DNA from: an uncultured Chitinophagaceae bacterium
GTDB lineage: Bacteria > Bacteroidota > Bacteroidia > Chitinophagales > Chitinophagaceae
Direction of reading: 5' to 3'
Length of the DNA: 10,226 bases
Assembly: GCA_937897585.1 (NCBI GenBank)
Contig: CALCNY010000263.1
Coordinates: 1-10,226 of the forward strand
Positions 1 to 5,652 of this stretch are shown here, piece after piece (position 1 is the stretch's first letter; the number at the start of each line of letters is the position of its first letter). A model generated the notes under the pieces. The model saw only the letters and a program-made list of their open reading frames with translations. It had not been told where the DNA came from and made no database searches. The translations under genes and the position numbers were made by a program.

Positions 1-38
1 ATGATTTCTTGGAAACCAAGTGGAAAGAAAAAAAATAG
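1..38 (+). CDS. possible 3' end of an upstream gene
   Basis: The frame beginning at base 3 is open from the window edge and reads DFLETKWKEKK before a TAG at 36-38. The charged, Lys-rich ending looks like a normal bacterial protein C-terminus, and it would stop 28 nt before the isomerase ATG, a spacing that fits an operon. With only 11 residues visible, the product cannot be named. The first frame is also open, ending in TAA at 64-66, but reads as a basic, unconvincing peptide. Both readings are weak. Confidence 0.3.
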   Translation, partial: DFLETKWKEKK

Positions 39-66
39 AATTAACAGGTACAAAATAATTTTATAA

Positions 67-1992
67 ATGAAAAAATTTTATCTAACTACAGCACTGTTAT
101 GCAGTGCTGTTTTCGGTTTTAGTCAGTCGCTGATTACTTATGGAAAATATTCAGTTAATAAAGCTGAATTTCTGAGAGCGTATAATAAAAACAAAACAAC
201 AGTTACAGATAAAGAAAAGGCCATCAGGGATTACGTTGACCTATACACGAACTTCAAATTGAAAGTAAAAGCAGCACAGGAGTTAAAGTTAGATACTTCT
301 TCACAACAGCTTTCTGACCTTGATAATTTTCGCCACCAAATTGAAGAGAATTACATGAGTGATGAAAAAACATTTAAGTTTTTAATGGATGAAGCTTTCA
401 ACAGGAGCCAAACTGATTTACATGTAGTAAGATACACATTACCTATAGATGCCAATGCAGAACCTGAAGACACCCTGAAGAATTATCAGGTCATTCAATC
501 AGTTTACGATGCCCTTAAAACAAAAACAAGCGCATCGGAAATCACTAAAAACATAAATGTAAAATATGTAGACATGGGTTATGTCACTGTTTTTGCATTG
601 CCATATGTGTATGAAAATATTGTGTATGGTTTAAAGCAAGGAGAATTTTCAAAACCATATAAATCAAGAAAGGCCTGGCATATTTTTCAGGTTGTTGACC
701 AGCGCAAGAGTGCAGGCAAATGGAAAATTGCACAAATATTATTTACATCGCCTGAAAACGCAGATGATGCAACAAAAGCAAATGCGAGAAAATTGGCTGA
801 TTCTGTATATGGACTTTTACAAAATGGTGCAGAGTTTGGCGCCATGGCCAGACAATATAGTGATGATAAATTAACCTATTTAAGTGGCGGCGAAATGCCT
901 GAATTTGGTACTGGAAAATTTGATATTGAATTTGAAAGAGAAGTGGTGAAATTGAAAACAGACAATGAATTTTCTGCACCATTCAATACTTCATTTGGAA
1001 TTCACATCATAAAGAGATTGTCGTTTACACCAACGCCTACAACAAAAGATGATGAGACTTTTCAGTTTGATTTGAAACAAAAGTTGATGCAGGATGAAAG
1101 GATGAAAATCGCCAGAGATAAGTTTGCCAATGATATATTATCTAAGATTGGTTTCAAACAATCTTCAACCGTTTCTCCAAATGATTTGCTTCGTTTTGTG
1201 GATACCGTTATGAACAATACTGAAGATGCTGATATCGCTTCTAAAACACCGATAAGTAAAAAAATAATCATTAATTACTCAAAAGGAAATATCAAAGGAG
1301 AAGATTGGTTGATTTTCGCAAGAGATTATAAGTCAAACCCAGAATTATATAAAGAAGAAACCAATGCAGAATTGTGGGAGAAGTATAAAATTGTGGCTTC
1401 ATTGGATTATTACAGGAAACATTTAGAGTCATTTAATACTGAATTTGCCAATCAACTTCAGGAATTTAAAGAAGGCAATATGTTGTTTGAGGTGATGGAA
1501 AAGCAAGTATGGTCGAAAGCTGCTGCTGATACTGTGGGATTGAAAAAATATTATGAAGAAAATAAAAAGCAATATACCTGGGCGCCAAGTGCGGATGTAT
1601 TAATATTCAATGCGGTGTCTGAAGATGTAGCAAAAGAAGCACAAGCTCAAATACAAGCAGGCAAGAGTTGGAAAATCCTAGTAGAAGAAAAACAAGGCGA
1701 ATTGCAAGGAGATAGTGGAAGGTTTGAATTGACACAAATCAATGGAAATGCCAATGCTGTGTTGGGAAGCTTTTCACCAGTAGTAAAAAATACAGATGGA
1801 ACGGCAACATTCATGCAATACTTTAAAATCTATGCAGGTGGAGAACAAAGAAATTTCGAAGATTCAAAAGGCATGGTGATTAATGATTATCAGAATGTAG
1901 TAGAAAAAAGATGGATTGAAGAACTCCGTAAAAAATATCCGGTAAAAGTGAATGAAGTGTTGTTGAAGCAGATAGTGAAGGAGGCGAATTAA
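67..1992 (+). CDS. secreted parvulin-type (PpiC/SurA-like) peptidyl-prolyl isomerase
   Basis: A 641-aa exported protein. Residues 1-20 form a signal peptide: Lys2-3, a hydrophobic core, then an FGFSQ end. A helical region follows (about 28-115), as in SurA-type chaperones. The clearest parvulin domain is about 219-320: it opens with KIAQILF and contains FGAMARQYSDD, the glycine pair LSGGEMPEFG, and the closing FGIHIIKRL. Residues about 117-212 look like a decayed parvulin copy (ending AWHIFQVVDQR), and about 503-590 may be a third, very degenerate one. The usual His of the first parvulin strand (HIL) is Gln223 here, so catalysis may be weak and chaperone action may dominate. Known role of the family: folding of periplasmic and outer-membrane proteins. 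The ATG at 67 is chosen because the signal peptide starts there; no strong Shine-Dalgarno is visible. It may be downstream of another gene. The last base of its TAA is the first base of a 29-bp repeat. Confidence 0.88.
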   Translation: MKKFYLTTALLCSAVFGFSQSLITYGKYSVNKAEFLRAYNKNKTTVTDKEKAIRDYVDLYTNFKLKVKAAQELKLDTSSQQLSDLDNFRHQIEENYMSDEKTFKFLMDEAFNRSQTDLHVVRYTLPIDANAEPEDTLKNYQVIQSVYDALKTKTSASEITKNINVKYVDMGYVTVFALPYVYENIVYGLKQGEFSKPYKSRKAWHIFQVVDQRKSAGKWKIAQILFTSPENADDATKANARKLADSVYGLLQNGAEFGAMARQYSDDKLTYLSGGEMPEFGTGKFDIEFEREVVKLKTDNEFSAPFNTSFGIHIIKRLSFTPTPTTKDDETFQFDLKQKLMQDERMKIARDKFANDILSKIGFKQSSTVSPNDLLRFVDTVMNNTEDADIASKTPISKKIIINYSKGNIKGEDWLIFARDYKSNPELYKEETNAELWEKYKIVASLDYYRKHLESFNTEFANQLQEFKEGNMLFEVMEKQVWSKAAADTVGLKKYYEENKKQYTWAPSADVLIFNAVSEDVAKEAQAQIQAGKSWKILVEEKQGELQGDSGRFELTQINGNANAVLGSFSPVVKNTDGTATFMQYFKIYAGGEQRNFEDSKGMVINDYQNVVEKRWIEELRKKYPVKVNEVLLKQIVKEAN

Positions 1993-2020
1993 GCCCCCTC
2001 AATCCCCCAAGGGGGAAGTT
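1992..2020 (+). repeat. 29-bp GC-rich intergenic repeat, copy A
   Basis: Begins AGCCCCCTCAATCCCCCAAG and continues GGGGAAGTT. It is identical over 29 bp to 3551-3579 in the same orientation, and an inverted, diverged copy lies at 3701-3731. It starts on the last base of the isomerase stop codon. The centre, TCCCCCAAGGGGGA, is self-complementary. Sequences of this kind are, from memory, common between genes in Bacteroidota and give rise to spurious small ORFs on the other strand. Confidence 0.85.
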
Positions 2021-2024
2021 TGTT

Positions 2025-2047
2025 GCCACGAATTCATGAATTTTTCA
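2025..2047 (+). repeat. GCCACGAAT-type intergenic repeat, copy A
   Basis: GCCACGAATTCATGAATTTT followed by TCA resembles 3600-3626, where GCCACGAAT, a CACGAAT-like half and TTTTTCA recur in the same order. Both copies follow a copy of the 29-bp repeat in the same orientation. The inner part, ATTCATGAAT, is a palindrome. Function is unknown. Confidence 0.6.
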
Positions 2048-2052
2048 CCGCG

Positions 2053-2142
2053 GAGAAGGAGAGGATGTGAGGTTACGCTGAGATAGTAGATACTTATCAT
2101 TACTCCCCTCTCATTCAGGAGAGGGGTTGGGGGTGAGGTTTT
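2053..2142 (+). repeat. pair of degenerate GGAGAGG...GTGAGGTT repeats with hairpin
   Basis: Two related segments lie in the same direction. The shorter, at 2058-2074, reads GGAGAGG then ATGTGAGGTT. The longer, at 2103-2142, contains GGAGAGGGGTTGGGGGTGAG followed by GTTTT. The longer copy includes a perfect 8-bp stem, CCCCTCTC (2105-2112) with GAGAGGGG (2119-2126), closing a 6-nt loop. On the - strand they encode the meaningless peptides SPPTPLLNERG and TSHPLLLRGE, a signature I associate with dispersed repeats in Bacteroidota. No T-tract follows the hairpin, so it is not a standard intrinsic terminator. Confidence 0.6.
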
Positions 2143-2183
2143 CCATTCATGAGAGAGTGATATTTTAATTTCCGAAATACTAC

Positions 2184-2222
2184 TTTTACATTCTACATTC
2201 AATATTTTACATTGGATATTTT
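2184..2222 (+). repeat. AT-rich TACATT repeat in the recA upstream gap
   Basis: The segment contains TTTTACATTCTACATTCAAT followed by ATTTTACATTGGATATTTT, so the unit TACATT occurs three times and TTTTACATT twice. The opposite strand reads KILNVECKS, another spurious peptide that I recall as recurring in Bacteroidota intergenic repeats. The rest of the gap from 1993 to 2382, beyond the repeats listed here and the recA promoter, holds nothing I can identify. Confidence 0.4.
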
Positions 2223-2291
2223 CACACCTTCCACTCCGTTTTTTCCTCAAAAAATCTTGTATAAAAAACTTAGCAAAAAATACTAAATAAA

Positions 2292-2323
2292 TTAGTGTAG
2301 ATAAATTTATTCCTCTATCTTTG
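2292..2323 (+). promoter_or_regulatory. candidate recA promoter (Bacteroidota type)
   Basis: TATCTTTG at 2316-2323 fits the TAnnTTTG consensus of the primary sigma factor in Bacteroidota. A weak upstream partner, TTAG at 2292-2295, lies 20 nt before it, against a TTTG-like consensus. Transcription would start near 2330, giving a leader of about 50 nt. No Bacillus- or E. coli-type LexA box was seen around it. Confidence 0.5.
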
Positions 2324-2382
2324 TTCTCTCATTTAGATTTACACAGTAATTCAGATACATCAATCAATAAAAAAAGAAAACA

Positions 2383-3384
2383 ATGAGTAACTCAGAAAAA
2401 TTAAAAGCTTTAAAGCTTACGATGGACAAAATTGACAAGGATTTCGGAAAGGGATCTGTCATGATGATGAACGAAAGAACCGAAACTGAACAGGGGGTCA
2501 TTTCAACCGGTTCGATAGGTTTGGATGTGGCGTTAGGAATTGGCGGATTGCCCAAAGGTCGTGTTATAGAAATATACGGACCAGAATCTTCTGGTAAAAC
2601 AACATTAGCTACACATATAATTGCGGAGGCGCAGAAAAAAGGCGGCATATGTGCATTTATTGATGCAGAACATGCTTTTGATAGCAGTTATGCTAAAAAA
2701 TTAGGAGTTGATATCGATAATCTATTAATATCTCAGCCTGATTATGGTGAACAAGCTTTAGAAATTGCAGACAGATTGATTTTATCAGGCGCTTTAGACG
2801 TTGTGGTAATTGATTCTGTTGCTGCATTGGTTCCTAAAAGTGAACTCGAAGGAGAAATGGGAGACAGCAAGATGGGATTACACGCTCGTTTAATGAGCCA
2901 GGCTTTGAGAAAATTAACTGCTACCATATCTAAAACAAACAGCTGCTGTATTTTCATCAATCAATTGAGAGAGAAAATCGGTGTTATGTTTGGAAACCCT
3001 GAAACCACAACCGGCGGTAACGCTTTGAAATTTTATGCATCGGTTCGTTTGGACATCCGTAGAATGACACAAATTAAAGATGGTGATGAAGTAGTAGGTA
3101 ATCACATCAAGGTTAAAGTAGTTAAAAACAAAGTCGCACCTCCTTTCCGTCAAGCTGAATTTGATATCATCTACGGAGAAGGCATTTCTAAAGTTGGTGA
3201 AATCATCGACATGGGTGTAGAAATGGGCATTGTTCAAAAAAGTGGAAGCTGGTTCAGTTATAATAACGACAAACTTGGACAAGGTCGCGAGTCTGTAAAA
3301 CAACTGCTTCTCGACAATCCTGAAATGGCAACTGAAATCGAAACCAAAATCAGAGAGAAAATTAAAGAAATGCAGGCTTCGTAA
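2383..3384 (+). CDS. recA: recombinase RecA
   Basis: A 333-aa DNA strand-exchange ATPase for homologous recombination and repair. The Walker A motif GPESSGKT is at 66-73, the catalytic Glu is Glu96 in DAEHAF, and Walker B is VVVIDS near 140-145. DNA-binding loop L1 is around EGEMGDSKMG (156-165). Loop L2 follows the ATP sensor Gln194 in NQLREKIG, and contains MFGNPETTTGGNALKF. Numbering matches E. coli RecA through this core. The C-terminal domain is present, but the protein ends EKIKEMQAS without the acidic tail of E. coli RecA (353 aa), as in many non-proteobacterial RecAs. The start at 2383 follows an A-rich leader (AAAAAAAGAAAACA), usual for this phylum, and gives the normal N-terminus MSNSEKLKAL. 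The gene appears monocistronic, with two terminator-like hairpins downstream and its own promoter-like box. Confidence 0.98.
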   Translation: MSNSEKLKALKLTMDKIDKDFGKGSVMMMNERTETEQGVISTGSIGLDVALGIGGLPKGRVIEIYGPESSGKTTLATHIIAEAQKKGGICAFIDAEHAFDSSYAKKLGVDIDNLLISQPDYGEQALEIADRLILSGALDVVVIDSVAALVPKSELEGEMGDSKMGLHARLMSQALRKLTATISKTNSCCIFINQLREKIGVMFGNPETTTGGNALKFYASVRLDIRRMTQIKDGDEVVGNHIKVKVVKNKVAPPFRQAEFDIIYGEGISKVGEIIDMGVEMGIVQKSGSWFSYNNDKLGQGRESVKQLLLDNPEMATEIETKIREKIKEMQAS

Positions 3385-3469
3385 AAATATTAAATGGGAG
3401 AATAAATATGATCTTCTCGTTTAAAAATTCAGATATATGTAAACCTATAAAACACCTTTTTACATTTCA

Positions 3470-3500
3470 TTCAATTACCATTTTATAGTTGAATTTTTTT
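3470..3500 (+). terminator. AT-rich hairpin with T-tract after recA
   Basis: TTCAATTA (3470-3477) pairs with TAGTTGAA (3486-3493) with one G-U pair and an 8-nt loop, followed by seven T. It begins 85 nt after the recA stop. It is weaker than the next hairpin; it could be a first-stage terminator or chance in AT-rich DNA. Confidence 0.35.
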
Positions 3501-3514
3501 GGGTTAGTTAATCG

Positions 3515-3550
3515 AATTGCCCCGATAGTCTTGTCGGGGCAATTTTTTTT
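3515..3550 (+). terminator. strong intrinsic terminator after recA
   Basis: AATTGCCCCGA (3515-3525) and TCGGGGCAATT (3534-3544) form a perfect 11-bp stem around an 8-nt loop, TAGTCTTG, followed by a run of T to 3550. This is a classical rho-independent terminator. It lies 130 nt after the recA stop with no gene between, so it most likely ends the recA transcript. The 181-bp inverted-repeat element begins at the next base. Confidence 0.85.
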
Positions 3551-3731
3551 AGCCCCCTCAATCCCCCAAGGGGGAAGTTGATTGCGTTTTACTGTGGATG
3601 CCACGAATGCACGAATATATTTTTCAGTGAGAGTATAGAAAATGAGAATACGATAAAGATATTTAAAACGACAAAGCTATTTCACGAAGCTATTTTGCAG
3701 ATTCCCCCCTTCGGGGGGATTAAGGGGGGCT
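3551..3731. repeat. 181-bp MITE-like element with terminal inverted repeats
   Basis: The left end (3551-3579) is identical to the 29-bp repeat at 1992-2020. The right end (3701-3731), read on the - strand, begins AGCCCCCCTTAATCCCCCCG and then AAGGGGGGAAT. The two ends therefore match apart from C/G run lengths, one C/T change and an extra G. The right end holds C6-TTC-G6, which can fold with a UUCG tetraloop. The interior (3580-3700) has no credible ORF. It contains a GCCACGAAT-type repeat and a direct repeat of AAGCTATTT at 3674-3682 and 3687-3695. No clear target-site duplication flanks it: the left flank is the terminator T-run and the right flank is GCTTCTTCC. It may be a non-autonomous mobile element, or two independent repeat copies facing each other. 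Confidence 0.5.
3600..3626 (+). repeat. GCCACGAAT-type intergenic repeat, copy B
   Basis: GCCACGAATGCACGAATATA followed by TTTTTCA. It corresponds to the copy at 2025-2047 with a few changes and a small insertion, and contains two CACGAAT units 9 nt apart. It lies inside the 181-bp inverted-repeat element. Confidence 0.55.
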
Positions 3732-3760
3732 GCTTCTTCCAATTTTCCATTCAATTTTTC

Positions 3761-3768
3761 TTAATTTG
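3761..3768 (+). promoter_or_regulatory. weak candidate promoter box for the permease gene
   Basis: TTAATTTG matches TAnnTTTG at seven of eight positions. If used, the transcript would start near 3775, leaving a leader of only about 12 nt before the TTG start at 3787. No good upstream partner element was found. Confidence 0.25.
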
Positions 3769-3786
3769 CACTCCTAAATTTAACCA

Positions 3787-4689
3787 TTGTCACTTCGTGC
3801 AAACAGAATAAAAGCGCATTTAGCACTAATCGGAACGAATATTTTTTTCGCAATCAATTTTTCTGCGGTTAAGTATCTTATCAACAATCATTTTATTCAG
3901 CCTTTTGGTTTGAATTTTATCAGAATGTTTTTTACAACATTGCTTTTATGGATGTTTTACTTTTTAAATCCAGTTAAAATTTCTGTTAGAAAAATTCACT
4001 ATAAAAGGTTTGTTATTTGTGCCCTATTAGGTATCGTTATTAATCAATTACTTTTTATTAAAGGATTATCAATGACGTTTTCCATTCACGCTTCATTATT
4101 GATGTTAACGACTCCAATTTTTATTACCATTATAGCTGCATTCATTTTAAAAGAACACTTGCATAAATTTAAAATTCTGGGTTTATTGTTAGGAATAACC
4201 GGCGCACTTGTGTTGATTATGGGAAGAAAAAATTCTGGAACTGGCGCTAATGTATTTTGGGGAGACATTTTTGTAATCATCAATGCGATCTGTTATTCAT
4301 GCTATTTTATTTTAGTTAAACCTTTAATGAAAAGATATTCTGCCATGTCTGTAATAAGAGTATTATTTACGATAGGAACTTTTATAGCATTACCAATTTG
4401 TTGGAATGAATTTATCGCCATACCATGGAGCCATTACACGTTATTATCAACTTCGATTTTGTTGTTAATTGTTGTTGGTGGAACATTCTTCGCATACACT
4501 TTTAATCTTTACGGCATCAAACATCTTGGCGCATCTGTATCTGGTTCTTACATTTATACCCAACCTTTTTTTGCAACTGTTATTGCCATGATTTTTATGA
4601 ACGAAACCTTAGATATTTATAAAATCATTGGAGGTATTTTCATTTTCTCAGGTGTTTATTTTGTAACAAAAAAATTAAATCATGTTTGA
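3787..4689 (+). CDS. EamA/DMT-family permease
   Basis: A 300-aa inner-membrane protein of the drug/metabolite transporter superfamily. It has about ten hydrophobic segments in two EamA repeats (about 10-145 and 156-296). Family-typical stretches include LALIGTNIFFAINFSAVKYL (TM1), LGLLLGITGALVLIMG (end of repeat 1), WGDIFVIINAICYSCYFILV (start of repeat 2) and IIGGIFIFSGVYFV (last TM). Members export amino acids, metabolites or drugs; the substrate here cannot be told. The start is TTG at 3787: an in-frame TAA lies at 3781-3783 and the next ATG is at residue 47, inside the transporter, so TTG is the only usual start before TM1. Its stop overlaps the start of the acetyltransferase gene by 8 nt, so the two are probably translated together. 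Confidence 0.88.
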   Translation: MSLRANRIKAHLALIGTNIFFAINFSAVKYLINNHFIQPFGLNFIRMFFTTLLLWMFYFLNPVKISVRKIHYKRFVICALLGIVINQLLFIKGLSMTFSIHASLLMLTTPIFITIIAAFILKEHLHKFKILGLLLGITGALVLIMGRKNSGTGANVFWGDIFVIINAICYSCYFILVKPLMKRYSAMSVIRVLFTIGTFIALPICWNEFIAIPWSHYTLLSTSILLLIVVGGTFFAYTFNLYGIKHLGASVSGSYIYTQPFFATVIAMIFMNETLDIYKIIGGIFIFSGVYFVTKKLNHV

Positions 4690-5146
4690 TTACATCGTAG
4701 TATCCAATGAAAATGAATATCGTATTGCTGCAAATCTTTTCCAAGAATATGCTGAATGGTTAGGTATTGATTTAGGGTTTCAAAAATTCGAAGATGAATT
4801 GTTAACATTGCAAAAAATGTATGGTCATCCTCATGGAACAATAATTTTATGTACTTCGGATAATGAATATATTGCCTGTGTTGCCGTAAGACCCATCGAC
4901 AATAAAATTGCAGAATTAAAACGAATGTATGTCAAGCCCAATTTTCAGAGAAAAGGAATTGGGGAAGAGTTACTTCGACTTTCATTGTCATTTTCAAAAA
5001 ATGCAGGTTATGAAAAAGCTAGATTAGATACCTTAAACACCATGTTACCCGCCATGAACCTTTACACCAAAAATGGCTTCAAGGAAATACCTGCCTATTA
5101 CTATAATCCTGAGCCCACGGCAGTTTACTTTGAAAAATCACTTTAA
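4682..5146 (+). CDS. GNAT-family N-acetyltransferase
   Basis: A 154-aa single-domain protein. Motif A, which binds acetyl-CoA pyrophosphate, is RMYVKPNFQRKGIGEELL, with the QRKGIG loop at 89-94. It is preceded by the beta-4 strand AELKRMYV and followed by the motif B region NLYTKNGFKEI (126-136), all in normal order and length. The acceptor (small molecule, peptide or protein) cannot be inferred. The ATG lies inside the last codons of the permease gene, which suggests coupling and perhaps a shared role in handling or exporting a metabolite (inference). The stop codon shares bases with that of the convergent sixA-like gene, leaving no room for a terminator between them. Confidence 0.88.
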   Translation: MFDYIVVSNENEYRIAANLFQEYAEWLGIDLGFQKFEDELLTLQKMYGHPHGTIILCTSDNEYIACVAVRPIDNKIAELKRMYVKPNFQRKGIGEELLRLSLSFSKNAGYEKARLDTLNTMLPAMNLYTKNGFKEIPAYYYNPEPTAVYFEKSL

Positions 5147-5637
5147 ATATTTTTAGGATAATCGAAGAAGAGAAAAGTCTTTTTTGAATCTGCAAAATCT
5201 TCCCAGCTATTGACTTCTGATTTTACTGCAAAAACACCGCAAGTAGGCATATTGTCTATATAAATATCCTCATCTAAAGTATTCACAAATTCAGAAATAC
5301 CAGGGTTGTGGGTAAAGACAGCTATAGTATTAAAATCATCGTCCGTTCTTGCAATAACATTTGCTATAGTATTAGATGGTGCATGATACAACTCCTCTTT
5401 AAAAATAATATTTTTCTTGTCTACTGAAAAAACTTTACAGAAATGTTCGCAGGTTTGACGTGCTCTTAAAGCTGGACTACTAATGAAAGCATCAATCTTA
5501 ATTTTTTTACTTAACAAACGTTTTGCCATTTCAGGAGCATTTTCATGGCCTCTGTCATTTAATGGTCGTTCAAAGTCTGATTGATTGAAATCTGCCCAAC
5601 TGCTTTTGGCATGTCTGACAATATAAAGTGTTTTCAT
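5143..5637 (-). CDS. sixA: SixA-like phosphohistidine phosphatase (histidine phosphatase family)
   Basis: A 164-aa protein of histidine phosphatase clan branch 1. It starts with MKTLYIVRHAKSSW, where Arg8-His9 is the catalytic RH pair and His9 the phospho-acceptor. It continues with RPLNDRGHENAPEMAKRL, the second Arg region SSPALRARQT (53-62), an acidic Glu at EELYHAP (about 81-87), and the second catalytic His at 110 in FTHNPG. The length and the RHAKSSW start are typical of SixA, which in E. coli dephosphorylates a histidine of a phosphotransfer protein. In Bacteroidota the real substrate is unclear, and small-molecule phosphatase activity is possible. It begins 15 nt after the purF-like stop on the same strand, so the two are probably cotranscribed. 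Confidence 0.85.
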   Translation of the reverse strand: MKTLYIVRHAKSSWADFNQSDFERPLNDRGHENAPEMAKRLLSKKIKIDAFISSPALRARQTCEHFCKVFSVDKKNIIFKEELYHAPSNTIANVIARTDDDFNTIAVFTHNPGISEFVNTLDEDIYIDNMPTCGVFAVKSEVNSWEDFADSKKTFLFFDYPKNI

Positions 5638-5652
5638 TTTTATAAGTTCATT

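Noticed and set aside
2105..2126. Hairpin CCCCTCTC/GAGAGGGG as an intrinsic terminator
   Set aside because: The stem is good but no T-tract follows on either strand, and it belongs to a repeat.
1999..2250. 83-codon open frame on the - strand between the isomerase gene and recA
   Set aside because: Its peptide is the translation of several repeats (SPPTPLLNERG, KILNVECKS, TSPLGD) and shows no domain or start signal.
2224..2382. LexA/SOS box upstream of recA
   Set aside because: No palindrome of the E. coli or Bacillus type was found in the leader.
3398..3418. GAGAA/TTCTC hairpin just after the recA stop as a terminator
   Set aside because: Only five base pairs around an 11-nt loop and no T-run directly after it; better hairpins lie downstream.
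3578..3811. 77-codon open frame on the + strand
   Set aside because: It runs through the 181-bp repeat element and into the permease start; the peptide reads repeat sequence (IPPFGGIKGG) and has no family features.
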